Part shown: positions 16,087 through 24,108 of the stretch, in pieces
Position numbering within the stretch: the stretch's first letter is position 1
Layout: the number at the start of each line of letters is the position of its first letter
Source: a virus
Direction: 5' to 3' (one strand)
DNA: 36,990 bases
Virus record (IMG/VR): IMGVR_UViG_3300030406_004542
Coordinates: 1-36,990 of that record
Notes under the pieces: generated by a model
What the model was told of the DNA's origin: nothing
The model's database searches: none
The model's input: only the letters and a program-made list of their open reading frames with translations
Made by a program: the position numbers and the translations under genes

Positions 16087-18359
16087 TATCCTAGCCTCCT
16101 AAAACGTTCTGTTCTGAATATGTAGTTGTAGAGTGGCGTTGAGCCAGACGCCAATTTGTAGTTTGAGCCTAGCCACGGATTCGCGTAGATACTCCAGATT
16201 TCATCTGCCGACAACACGCGACTCCAGACTCTGACGTTAGCCACGTTACCCTCGAAATCCTCAATCGAACTTGGCGGGGTTGAGGTTGACAGCGTAGCCG
16301 CTCCAATCATCGGAATACGAGAATTAGAATCGAGCGAACCCGTGCTTCCGCCGCTGTAAACAGACACGCCATCAACATACGCCTGAATTCCGGGGCTTGT
16401 TGCCTGTTGCACCAGAACCAAGTGATGCCAATCAGCAATGCTAGCTACGTCATGATCAATCCGCAAAAGGGAACCACCTTTTTTTGTGGCAAAGCGAATC
16501 CCGTCTGAACTGTTCGTTCCCAGCCACCAAGTACAACCGTTGCTTCTACCTTTGCAGAAAGCTGGCTGTTCAACGCCAGTTCCATCTGAACGCATCCAAC
16601 AGCTTACCGTCAAATCAGTAGTGTACGAGAAAGAGTCTGCTAGCCAGTGAAAAGATGATGAACCGTCATACTCTGCTGCTACGCCTAAGCTGGTAGTTTC
16701 GAACGTCGCACTTCCAGCGGCAGTGCCATCATTGCTGCCTGAGCTAATATCTACGAGGCTGCTTCCTGATCCGTCAGTGCAGGGCCACCAGCCAATTTGA
16801 TTAGTATTAACTGAATCGCTCGTCAGCGGCAGCATGCTCGCAGGAGCGGGAGGGTCGTGGTGGAAAGTGTCGCCGTATTCAATGCCCTCCCACGGACGTT
16901 CGTAGAGCGTGCTGACTTCAGTTGCAGACAGGCATCTAGAATAAAGCCTGACATTTTGCATAGAGCAAGTAAGACCTCTGAAGTCCTCGACTTGATTTAA
17001 TGCTATTTTCTTTCCAGTTGTCGATATTGGTGCCGCAAGTGTACCTGAAGTTGCTTTGAGTGAACCATTTTTGTATTGCCGAACATTTGTGCCATCATAA
17101 GTTATCGCCCAAAAAACCCAATTATTATTGTCTGCCTGTTTTTCACCGGCAGAAGCACTGAATTGATGTGTCTGTTGTGTTCCACCATTGGCACGGTTGT
17201 GAACAATTTGGTGATATTGACTAGTGCTTGCAAAAGAGTTTGTGTAGATTTCGAGGTCAGAAACGAGTGAAGGTCCATATGTCAAACAAATTGCCCCACC
17301 GTAATTGTTTGTCCCCGAATAAAGCTCTTCATGCCTAACCCAAAAACAAGCGGTATATGTAGATAGGTCCAGTTGAACATTTGCTGTTGAGGCGTTATTC
17401 CCTCTTGTGGTGTCGTTATCAAATCTATTAACAGTACCAAGCGTTTTAGTTTCCCAAGTGCTAGTGCCAACGAGCGTTGCATCTCGACCGTTGCCTGATA
17501 TGTCGGTAAGAGTCGTACCGCTGCCATCAGTCATCACCCACCAGCCCTCAATGTCTGCCATAATCGAGGTCGCTGCCGTATCGGTGGACAACGTCATGGA
17601 CGCAGAGGCTGGAGGACTGTAGGGCCAGAGGTCGCCGTAGTTGGTGCCTTCCCAAGGGCGGTGGTACAGAGTGGTTACTTCTGTGGCGGACAAGGCACGG
17701 TCGTAAACTCTAAGGTTCTGTATCTGTCCGTCAAAGTAATACGAACCGTGACCGCCAATGCCACCGATGACCTGATTAAGTGAAGCCGTATCAGGAAATC
17801 CATCACCAGTATTGTCAGACGAAGCCGTGACATCTACGCCATCGAGGTAGACCTTGCATCCGCCGCCTGTTGGGTCAAAAACTGCAACAGCGTGCTGCCA
17901 TACCCCCGTTACAACAGTGCCGGTGTTGGACTGTGCAAAACGAGTAAAACTATCACCGTCATCGTCTCGACCGACGCATTCAATGCGACCACCGTCAACC
18001 CTAAGGCCAAACCGTGTCTGATGCGTCGTGGTGCCATTCTCTTCATAAAAAACAAAATTATTTCCACTGACGCTGTCTGGCTTAATCCATGCCGAACAAC
18101 TGACCGCTGTTTTGTTGCGACTAATGTCGCTGGTGAAATCAACTTCTGAATTTCCATCGAGTTCCAAAACGGTGCCAATGTCGCTTGACGCCCACGACGC
18201 TCCACTCTGAAGCGTTCCATTATGCGATGCGTGAAAGAGGCAAGGTGCTGATGTCCCGCTGCCAGTGGTAAACGGAAACCACAACTGCATACCCGTCACA
18301 AGCGAGTTTGTGCTGTCCACCGTTAATCGGCTTGCAGGATAGGGATTTGTAAAACCCAT
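16086..18359 (-). CDS. Triple LamG-domain receptor-binding protein (757 aa)
   Basis: Three concanavalin-A/LamG-type domains lie in tandem (about residues 25-240, 265-495 and 520-740). Each has a strand-rich core with WHHLVLV or WQHAVAVF and 'VYLDGV/AYVDGV', and closes with the typical sequence R-x-LSA-x-E-(I/V)-x-x-(L/I)Y followed by PW-E/L-G-x-x-Y. The domains are separated by Pro/Ser linkers (PPASASMTL; PPAPASMLPL). The C-terminus ends FRRLG, like the two proteins coded just upstream (FTRLG, FTRLE). The next gene's SD (AGGAGG) is inside those last codons. It probably binds a surface glycan. No catalytic residues are evident, so binding seems likelier than cleavage. Confidence 0.85.
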   Translation of the reverse strand: MGFTNPYPASRLTVDSTNSLVTGMQLWFPFTTGSGTSAPCLFHASHNGTLQSGASWASSDIGTVLELDGNSEVDFTSDISRNKTAVSCSAWIKPDSVSGNNFVFYEENGTTTHQTRFGLRVDGGRIECVGRDDDGDSFTRFAQSNTGTVVTGVWQHAVAVFDPTGGGCKVYLDGVDVTASSDNTGDGFPDTASLNQVIGGIGGHGSYYFDGQIQNLRVYDRALSATEVTTLYHRPWEGTNYGDLWPYSPPASASMTLSTDTAATSIMADIEGWWVMTDGSGTTLTDISGNGRDATLVGTSTWETKTLGTVNRFDNDTTRGNNASTANVQLDLSTYTACFWVRHEELYSGTNNYGGAICLTYGPSLVSDLEIYTNSFASTSQYHQIVHNRANGGTQQTHQFSASAGEKQADNNNWVFWAITYDGTNVRQYKNGSLKATSGTLAAPISTTGKKIALNQVEDFRGLTCSMQNVRLYSRCLSATEVSTLYERPWEGIEYGDTFHHDPPAPASMLPLTSDSVNTNQIGWWPCTDGSGSSLVDISSGSNDGTAAGSATFETTSLGVAAEYDGSSSFHWLADSFSYTTDLTVSCWMRSDGTGVEQPAFCKGRSNGCTWWLGTNSSDGIRFATKKGGSLLRIDHDVASIADWHHLVLVQQATSPGIQAYVDGVSVYSGGSTGSLDSNSRIPMIGAATLSTSTPPSSIEDFEGNVANVRVWSRVLSADEIWSIYANPWLGSNYKLASGSTPLYNYIFRTERFRRLG

Positions 18360-19666
18360 TAGCCAAGCCTCGTGAAGTTAGCAACGTAGGAGTAGACAGC
18401 AGCAGCAGCAGCGGCAGCAGCATCCAGCCAACGGAAAGGACGGGTATCTGTAGAGTCCACGGTAAAAGAATCTGCGATAAGTTCCGCACCGCCACCGCTC
18501 GTACTGTTAAGTGAGTAGTCGTCACTTGCTGAGTCAGTAAAAATATCCGCAGTGAGAAGCGTGACATCAGAACCGATATCAAAATTTGTATATGTGGCTG
18601 ATGACTCCGAAAAATTGCCATAGCTTTCCAACGTTCGGTCTTGTGTTGCTATTCCTCCTGATGCACTTACGAGATTTACGGCATCGCCAGTATTCCCGTA
18701 AAATACATTAGTCGCAATCACGCATTTCAAAGCACCACCAGCCTTTAGGCCATGGCTTCCGTTTTGATAAAAAATACAATTCGTAATGTTTGTGACGTAG
18801 CTATTCCAAGTGTATCCATTATCAAATCCGATGCCGCCATTGTTGGCAAAAACGCAGTTTGTAACCAAGCATCTAGTGTGCCTCGCAATTAATCCAGCGC
18901 CTCCGTTGCTATGGAAAATGCAACCGGTATAGGTGCCCATCGAAACAGGGTCGTTTTGTGTTGAGCCATAGTCAATGCAATGTTGAAACACGCAATTAAA
19001 ATAATGAAAGTTATTTCTACCATTATTTCTTTTGACGCCTCGATACAACTGGTTGGTAGAGTCACCAAAAACACAATTCGTTGCTAGTATGTCTCCGTAT
19101 GAGCCACCGATACCAAAACTGGATGTTTTCGTTCCGCTTAGGCTGTTTGTAAACTTTAATTGCGATACCGTTAAATGCTTATCAACAGTGTTTCCAAAAC
19201 AAGCAGCATCGACCGTTTGGTTGATTGTTCGCATGCCACCTGAGCCATGGATTTTTACATGCTGGTCAATGTCCAACTCGCTTGTTAACGTTTGATCTGT
19301 TTCAGTAACAATTACATGATGTTCACAGTCACTGGAAAACAAGACTCGGCTGTCGGCATTGTCGAACGTCGCCCTTTTGCCACCTATTGCCCAAGTCTGA
19401 CCAAGGCCAACGGATAGCGTATCGTCACAAGTAACCTGCGTGCCACTATCGACACTGGCAATGATTGAGAACTGGCGACCACTTGAGGTCTGCACCCAAA
19501 GCAAATCGCCAGCAGTGACGCCAGTGGTTGTGATGCCTGTGACCACCGCAGTACCGTCAGTTGTTGCACCACTGCCGTACAATGCCGTTGCAGGGCCAAG
19601 ACCACTAGCCGCAGTGTCACTGCCTGAAGTAGCGTTAAATACAATTGCACCATTTGGTGTCGTCAT
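18359..19666 (-). CDS. Beta-helix tail spike/adhesin (435 aa), FTRLG end
   Basis: Residues 1-110 form an N-terminal beta domain (NGAIVFNATSGSDTAASGLGPATAL; VTGITTTGVTAGDLLWVQTSSGRQFSIIASV). Residues 120-370 show the short repeating strand-turn units of a right-handed parallel beta-helix: VTNCVFANNGGIGFDNG, VTNITNCIFYQNGSHGLKAGG, CVIATNVFYGNTGDAVNLV. An Ala run (nine) precedes the terminal motif VYSYVANFTRLG. It is coupled to the LamG gene. Such folds occur in phage spikes that bind or cut polysaccharide; active-site residues cannot be assigned by eye. Confidence 0.8.
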   Translation of the reverse strand: MTTPNGAIVFNATSGSDTAASGLGPATALYGSGATTDGTAVVTGITTTGVTAGDLLWVQTSSGRQFSIIASVDSGTQVTCDDTLSVGLGQTWAIGGKRATFDNADSRVLFSSDCEHHVIVTETDQTLTSELDIDQHVKIHGSGGMRTINQTVDAACFGNTVDKHLTVSQLKFTNSLSGTKTSSFGIGGSYGDILATNCVFGDSTNQLYRGVKRNNGRNNFHYFNCVFQHCIDYGSTQNDPVSMGTYTGCIFHSNGGAGLIARHTRCLVTNCVFANNGGIGFDNGYTWNSYVTNITNCIFYQNGSHGLKAGGALKCVIATNVFYGNTGDAVNLVSASGGIATQDRTLESYGNFSESSATYTNFDIGSDVTLLTADIFTDSASDDYSLNSTSGGGAELIADSFTVDSTDTRPFRWLDAAAAAAAAVYSYVANFTRLG

Positions 19667-19669
19667 GCC

Positions 19670-21100
19670 TTACTCCAGGCGTGTGAATTTTGCAGATGCT
19701 GCGGGGGTGTAGGAAGAGCCGCCGCCTGCACCAGTAGGGTCAGACTGCAAAGCACCTATGTCGCCGTAGCCAACAGGCGAAACAATCGGCGTAAACTCAA
19801 ACGGATTGATTGCACCGCGACAGGCTGCACCACCACCGGCAGTGGTGTTCAAAGAATAGTCACCCGCCGATGCGTCAGTGAATGGGTCTGCTGTCAGAAT
19901 CACATCACCAGAACGACCGGACCAGTTTTGATAGTTTGCCGTGTTGTTGTAGAAGCCGTTTTTGTGATACGAGCCGGGAATATTCAGGTCGTCCAGTGTT
20001 GAGGGGAAATCAATGCCGACGTTACAATCAGCAATCAGGTTGCCTGATACGTCTTGTGCCGAGTCGTTTTGCGTAGCCGTACTACTTTTTAGCCCCTCAG
20101 CGTGATTTATAATTGTGTTATTCGTGACAGTGTTATTAAAACTAGCTGTCGAGTTCCCAAACCTTACGCCGTAACCGGCACCGTTTCCAATAATTACATT
20201 GTTTCGACAACTGTTAATTTGAGAAAGACTAATTCCACTCCCGTAAGTGTTAATGAAATTTCCGAAACACCCCCAATTATAATTTGAGATTGTTAGTGCC
20301 GGATAATCTGTAGCACCCGAAGAGCTTCCGCTGTCGTAAAAATAATTGCCAGAGGCAAAATAAGCTACTGCACATCTTCCGCCGTAACCGTTTTGGTCAA
20401 AAACACAATTTGAAATAAAGCAATCATTAACGTTACCGAAATTATTAGCAAAGCCGGAGCTTCCTGCCGAGAATTTTAAATTGCTGTACCAGTGGTACGC
20501 ACTTGAGTAAATTATTAGGTTGCTTGCACCTCGAATGTGGGGCCTGCCGTTATAGCCGACAAATTTCATGAAGTTGGTACTGGTGCCCCCCGTAAGTGTC
20601 CTGTAGTTCGAAAACGTATAATCAGGGCTTGTTGGGTTGTCAGTGCCACTGCCTCTGATGTTGACAGTATTTCCTGCCACCAATGGACTGGGCGTTGTAG
20701 TCGCGGCAGTTCCAATTACAAATTCAGGACTAGCCCAAGCTCCACCCAGCTTTCCATTGCCTGACGATATGCCGCCGCCACCATTGTCCGGGGCTCTGTC
20801 AACTGTCACGCTGCCGGAACTAGTGTAACCCGTCACAAAATAATAGCCGTTGGTCACATTTGTCCCGCTGACAATCTGAATGGCATTGCCAACCATGGCG
20901 GATGTGAATCCACCCGTTGCACTGGTCAACGTCGTGGAGCCTGCACCGGAAGTTGCAAGGTCTGTGAGCGTCAGCTGTGCCGTCGCTTGGTCGGCGTAGT
21001 TTGTACTACCATAACCACCAATCGTGCTATCAAACCCAGCACCATTTAGGTCGTTGCCATCAGTACGAATCCACCACTGGGCGTCTGCTGTGATCGCCAT
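19670..21100 (-). CDS. Beta-helix tail spike/adhesin (476 aa), FTRLE end
   Basis: It resembles the preceding entry in design: an N-terminal domain opening MAITADAQWWIRTDGNDLNGAGFDSTIGG, a segment 'SGAGSTTLTSATGGFTSAMVGNAIQI' typical of spike head domains, then repeating beta-helix rungs (CFISNCVFDQNGYGGRC, NSCRNNVIIGNGAGYGVRFG, NTVTNNTIINHAEGL, SGNLIADCNVGIDF) at about residues 200-390. A Gly/Ser segment leads to the end ASAKFTRLE. The TAAGG and CTGGAG before the next ATG are within the last codons. Two similar spikes side by side suggest gene duplication followed by divergence, and two receptor specificities. Confidence 0.8.
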   Translation of the reverse strand: MAITADAQWWIRTDGNDLNGAGFDSTIGGYGSTNYADQATAQLTLTDLATSGAGSTTLTSATGGFTSAMVGNAIQIVSGTNVTNGYYFVTGYTSSGSVTVDRAPDNGGGGISSGNGKLGGAWASPEFVIGTAATTTPSPLVAGNTVNIRGSGTDNPTSPDYTFSNYRTLTGGTSTNFMKFVGYNGRPHIRGASNLIIYSSAYHWYSNLKFSAGSSGFANNFGNVNDCFISNCVFDQNGYGGRCAVAYFASGNYFYDSGSSSGATDYPALTISNYNWGCFGNFINTYGSGISLSQINSCRNNVIIGNGAGYGVRFGNSTASFNNTVTNNTIINHAEGLKSSTATQNDSAQDVSGNLIADCNVGIDFPSTLDDLNIPGSYHKNGFYNNTANYQNWSGRSGDVILTADPFTDASAGDYSLNTTAGGGAACRGAINPFEFTPIVSPVGYGDIGALQSDPTGAGGGSSYTPAASAKFTRLE

Positions 21101-21104
21101 CTAA

Positions 21105-21407
21105 CTAAACCTTTGGTTGATAACCCAGTCCATCAAGATACCGATCCAACCAAACCTTCTGCTCTTCGGTCATCATCTCAAGCACTGGCAGGCATTCTGA
21201 AACGCTGTAATCAAACGCAGAATCAGAGTAAACGATGTCACCAGCGTCTGCCTCTGGATCAAGACCAGAGCGGAATGCTTCGTAACCAGATGCAAGTTGG
21301 TACATCATGTCAACGATTTTTTTGGCATCACCACCGTATCGACGAAGCGTTCCCAATCGTTCACCGCCAACAACGTTTGACTCGTAGTTTGAAATGTTGC
21401 TCATCAT
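21105..21407 (-). CDS. Hypothetical protein (100 aa)
   Basis: Acidic, soluble and mostly helical: DAKKIVDMMYQLASGYEAFRSGLDPEADAGDIVYSDSAFDYSVSECLPVLEMMTEEQKVWLDRYLDGLGYQPKV. No signal peptide, membrane segment or known motif. The start (ATG at 21407, or 21404) overlaps the stop of the holin-like gene and GGAACC precedes it. Its position between lysis and spike genes might fit a spike chaperone or an assembly factor, but that is a guess. Confidence 0.65.
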   Translation of the reverse strand: MMSNISNYESNVVGGERLGTLRRYGGDAKKIVDMMYQLASGYEAFRSGLDPEADAGDIVYSDSAFDYSVSECLPVLEMMTEEQKVWLDRYLDGLGYQPKV

Positions 21408-21715
21408 TTGGTTCCTTCTATTTTGTCTTCGATAATGTCAATTTCTGTTTCATGCTGACTGACAACATGTGACAGGTCTTTAACGTCTCTTTGAATCTCG
21501 TTGACACAGTGCTCCAGGTTGCTGACCCGATTAAAGTTACTCCAAACCATATCGAACAATCTGGGTTGACCAGGTTTGCGGTGATTAACTGCGTCATTGA
21601 TTTCGTCAATAGTACTGTTGGATCTTTTGCCTTGCTTATGTGCGGCATAAGCGTAGTAGCTGGCCACGATAGTTCCAAGAGCACCAAACAGTGATACTAG
21701 AACTTCAGCCATCAC
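21404..21715 (-). CDS. Holin-like small membrane protein (103 aa)
   Basis: One hydrophobic segment at residues 4-24 (VLVSLFGALGTIVASYYAYAAH) is followed by a basic turn and a long coiled coil (LEHCVNEIQRDVKDLSHVVSQHETEIDIIEDKIEGTK). This is the layout of DUF2746/holin-like proteins and of some spanin-like proteins found beside phage lysins. It overlaps the neighbouring genes by 4 nt at both ends. Together with the two other membrane proteins and the papain-like peptidase it makes a lysis block. Which of the three is the holin cannot be told. Confidence 0.6.
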   Translation of the reverse strand: MMAEVLVSLFGALGTIVASYYAYAAHKQGKRSNSTIDEINDAVNHRKPGQPRLFDMVWSNFNRVSNLEHCVNEIQRDVKDLSHVVSQHETEIDIIEDKIEGTK

Positions 21716-21954
21716 TTACACCGTAACTTTTTGAACATTTTGCGTAGTGGCTTGCGACTGAACAACCCCTTTCTGGAGGACTTGCAAGTGCTAGTCTTGC
21801 ATACGACAGGTTCGTCATAAACAAGCTCTGCCGGTTCGACTAGGTTTTCATAGACTTCAGGCTCGTAGATAGGACGAGACAGTTCGGGGTCAGGAATACC
21901 ACCAAATAGTCCTGTGCTAATTAAAAGTGCTGCAATCGCTCGCTGTAGTGTCAT
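21712..21954 (-). CDS. Small secreted or lipoprotein-like protein (80 aa)
   Basis: Residues 1-20 look like a signal sequence (TLQRAIAALLISTGLFGG) with possible cleavage near residue 20. The middle is Pro/Glu-rich (PDPELSRPIYEPEVYENLVEPAELVYDEPVV). The tail is basic with a Cys pair and a final Cys (CKTSTCKSSRKGLFSRKPLRKMFKKLRCK). Coupled to the peptidase upstream and holin-like gene downstream. A short Pro-rich, exported protein beside a holin and lysin could be an outer spanin, although the lipobox expected for a u-spanin is not evident. Role inferred. Confidence 0.6.
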   Translation of the reverse strand: MTLQRAIAALLISTGLFGGIPDPELSRPIYEPEVYENLVEPAELVYDEPVVCKTSTCKSSRKGLFSRKPLRKMFKKLRCK

Positions 21955-22763
21955 GCGGATATCCTCATGCTTCTGACGACCAACTGGCCATCGGCCAACA
22001 TCTTACTTCCTTTTAAGATGCCATAGCCTTCGTGACCCCAATCGGCCCCCCAGCTATTAGCGATCCTAACACCGAAACATCTTAGCATTTCTTTTGTGCT
22101 TGTTGATCTGGGTTTTGCAAAAACGACTACATCGACTGCACAGACCAAATGTCGCCACCAGATAAAACCACAAGGCACGGGCAGTCCTCGCAGTAAGCAG
22201 GTGATCATGCTGTCGAGGTCTTTTGGTTTAAGTTCATTCCACTGGGCGATCTTAAACTTGACTGCCTTGTCCCATGACTCTTGTTTATCGTATCGACGGT
22301 CGATTGCGTTTGCGGGCCAGAGTGACTCAGGTACTAACCCATACTGTTCAATAAACTCTGCTGCCTGATCGCCCCAACCACCCTTGTTCTTAAATCCTTT
22401 AATCTTGCTGCCGCCTGATGCTGGTGACAATTCAATATGGCGTTGTCCCTGGAGTACTCTCATTAGCTCACAGGCAAACGCGACACCGTTAATCCAGCAG
22501 TAGTTGGTAGACCCTTGCGACTTTACGTTCATGAATATTTTGGCGTTGTCACTGAGCCTTGATTTGCTTTTCTCTAGGTGCTTGGCTGCTTCGTACCAGT
22601 ACTGTCTAGGAATTAAGCTCTGTGACTCGTAGGGTGGTGCGTAATAGCCTGTTGGCTTGGAGTCGTAGTCTCGTGCCTCATAACCTTTTCCGAGGTCGCT
22701 AGGTGCAGTGCTGTACGTTACAGCGGACATTTCCTTGGGGTTAACGTCACTAATCCAAGTCAC
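21951..22763 (-). CDS. Papain-like (C1 family) cysteine peptidase, candidate lysis enzyme
   Basis: All papain-family signatures are readable: Q83 (oxyanion hole) and C89-W90 in the segment QGSTNYCWINGVAFACELM; a LSPASGG stretch after it; H205 in WRHLVCAVDVV; and N236-S-W-G followed by W-G-x-x-G-Y-G. The order and spacing match clan CA C1 peptidases. There is no signal peptide, so export would need a holin. Its neighbours are small membrane proteins and there is no recognisable muramidase or amidase in the window. This makes it the best candidate for the enzyme that opens the cell, acting on peptide cross-links or a protein layer; a capsid-maturation role is possible but the position argues against it. 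Function inferred, family strong. Confidence 0.85.
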   Translation of the reverse strand: MTWISDVNPKEMSAVTYSTAPSDLGKGYEARDYDSKPTGYYAPPYESQSLIPRQYWYEAAKHLEKSKSRLSDNAKIFMNVKSQGSTNYCWINGVAFACELMRVLQGQRHIELSPASGGSKIKGFKNKGGWGDQAAEFIEQYGLVPESLWPANAIDRRYDKQESWDKAVKFKIAQWNELKPKDLDSMITCLLRGLPVPCGFIWWRHLVCAVDVVVFAKPRSTSTKEMLRCFGVRIANSWGADWGHEGYGILKGSKMLADGQLVVRSMRISA

Positions 22764-23167
22764 TTGTAATCCTCCAGTAATTTGATGAAGGACTGTGGGT
22801 CACTCGGTAGAGGTTGTGATGTCGAACCGTCGCCACTAATTAAAACCCACGGCAAATTGCCCTTGGAGTGCTCCAGTGTTTTGACGTATGCTGTTTTCCA
22901 AGCGGGATCAATGTACTCAAAATCTGTATGCGAATCGTCCCAAATGTAGACCGCATTCGCGTTATTGGTTAGCCACTGTCTTACCTGCGTAGACAACATG
23001 ACGTTAGTATTGATTGAGTTGCCTGAACTCTTATCGGTAATGACCAAGACGTTGAGTCCTGGCAGGTCGATTGCTTGGTTGCGTTTCCAAAGTTTTGCAG
23101 GGTTGAGAAAGGCCAGGGCGAAGAGAAGTAGTGCGATCCCATATCTAATGGTGGAGGACATAGGCAC
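22760..23167 (-). CDS. Membrane-anchored protein with thioredoxin-like pattern (135 aa)
   Basis: One N-terminal hydrophobic segment (IRYGIALLLFALAFLNPAKLW, residues 7-27) is followed by a soluble domain with alternating strands and helices (LPGLNVLVITDKSS; QVRQWLTNNANAVYIWDD; NLPWVLISGDG; QSFIKLLEDYK). The strand/helix pattern is similar to thioredoxin-like folds (a PWVLIS-type strand), but no CxxC is present. It overlaps the peptidase start by 4 nt. As part of the lysis block it could be a membrane regulator or holin partner. Function unknown. Confidence 0.6.
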   Translation of the reverse strand: MPMSSTIRYGIALLLFALAFLNPAKLWKRNQAIDLPGLNVLVITDKSSGNSINTNVMLSTQVRQWLTNNANAVYIWDDSHTDFEYIDPAWKTAYVKTLEHSKGNLPWVLISGDGSTSQPLPSDPQSFIKLLEDYK

Positions 23168-23412
23168 TAATCCTTCGTCGCCTCTTTGATTGCCGCTGGC
23201 AGGATGACTTCGTCTATGGCCTTCAGAGCTTCGGGGTAGTCCGCGAGGTGCTTGCGGAGGGTTACCACATCTTCAAGGACTTGAGTCGCGCGGGGGAGGG
23301 ACAAAACCACGCCACTCAATTGACGAAAGAAGCTGGCAATCAATGGCCATGCAATCAGCAAAATGCCACCACAAATCGCTGACCATTGAAATACATTAAG
23401 TTGCGGAATCAT
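23167..23412 (-). CDS. Small membrane protein, holin candidate (81 aa)
   Basis: Residues 10-30 are hydrophobic (SAICGGILLIAWPLIASFF), then a basic/amphipathic region and two helices (QVLEDVVTLRKHLADYPEALKAIDEVILPAAIKEATKD). The size and single transmembrane helix with a charged C-terminus are typical of class III-like or accessory holins. It overlaps the upstream gene by 17 nt and abuts the next. The family is not recognised; the call rests on topology and context. Confidence 0.55.
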   Translation of the reverse strand: MIPQLNVFQWSAICGGILLIAWPLIASFFRQLSGVVLSLPRATQVLEDVVTLRKHLADYPEALKAIDEVILPAAIKEATKD

Positions 23413-23701
23413 TATCTTTAATCACCCTACGAATGGTGAACTCAATGATTTTCCAAACTGCTTCATCCACCGCGGGCTCGATCAGGAGATTAGGTACTCC
23501 AGGTATGTCGATTGGGCGGATAACCTTGTCGTAGAATGTTTTGACGGTGGCAACAACTTCATCTTCTGGAATGTCAATATCGCCAATCATATTGGCAACA
23601 ACATCAGTGACCCAGTCAATGATCTGGCCACGTTTCCACCGCTTAAATGGCTGATTAGCTGATGCAAGTTCTAGTGACGCAAGTAGTTCAGTCCGACCCA
23701 T
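23396..23701 (-). CDS. Hypothetical helical protein at head of lysis block (101 aa)
   Basis: Good SD (CAGGAGAATATC). Soluble, helical, with a conserved-looking region WKRGQIIDWVTDVVANMIGDIDIPEDEVVATVKTFYDKVIRPIDIPGVPNLLIEPAVDEAVWKII. No signal or membrane segment, no recognised motif. It is the first gene downstream of the TATAAT/inverted repeat element at 23722-23742, so it may be the first gene of a separately controlled lysis transcript. Confidence 0.65.
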   Translation of the reverse strand: MGRTELLASLELASANQPFKRWKRGQIIDWVTDVVANMIGDIDIPEDEVVATVKTFYDKVIRPIDIPGVPNLLIEPAVDEAVWKIIEFTIRRVIKDNDSAT

Positions 23702-23721
23702 GATATTCTCCTGCCAAGGTA

Positions 23722-23742
23722 ATAATACTCTGTAGTATTATA
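23722..23742 (-). promoter_or_regulatory. TATAAT box overlapping a perfect inverted repeat
   Basis: Plus positions 23722-23729 (ATAATACT) and 23734-23741 (AGTATTAT) form a perfect 8-bp inverted repeat around CTGT. The minus strand has a consensus -10, TATAAT, at 23737-23742 within its right arm. No good -35 lies 16-18 nt upstream (that region is C-rich). It sits in the only gene-free gap of this area, 20 nt before the 101-residue gene's ATG. A repressor- or activator-dependent promoter for the lysis block is a fair reading. Confidence 0.5.
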
Positions 23743-23769
23743 TACCCACGACGGGGGGAATCCGGTCAG

Positions 23770-24108
23770 CTAATCTTCAATTTGCATAGAGTTTATAGCT
23801 TTTAGAAGACTGGGCAAATTAGATAGTTCCATAACTAATACCCAATCTTTTCCATTTTGCCGAGTCAGAACCAATGGTGTTTTACCGTTGGCGTCTTCCT
23901 TAGCCTGGTTGAGCGCAGGCCACATCTGGAAGCGTTCGGTACGTTTCACCTCAATATGGGTGTCAGGAATGTCTGTAACGACATCTGGGCTATCTGGACC
24001 GCCCTGAAACTGTACTCCGCGGCGAGCACTACACTGGAGCACGTCGGCTAAGACCTTGGCAGCTTCCCTCTCGCCACGCTTACCCTTCTGCTTTGACATC
24101 CTGCCCAC
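23770..24108 (-). CDS. PDDEXK nuclease, Holliday-junction-resolvase-like
   Basis: 112 residues. GTG at 24108 is preferred because GGAGG lies 6 nt upstream (an in-frame ATG is three codons later). Motifs of the archaeal Hjc/phage nuclease group: GERE near residues 12-15, a basic patch SARRGVQFQ, then D in SPDVV, E-V-K in HIEVKRTERF and a following LNQAKEDA helix. Such small resolvases trim branched DNA before packaging. It overlaps the methyltransferase end by 29 nt. A restriction-type partner of the methyltransferase is another possibility, but the sequence is closer to resolvases. Confidence 0.78.
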   Translation of the reverse strand: MGRMSKQKGKRGEREAAKVLADVLQCSARRGVQFQGGPDSPDVVTDIPDTHIEVKRTERFQMWPALNQAKEDANGKTPLVLTRQNGKDWVLVMELSNLPSLLKAINSMQIED

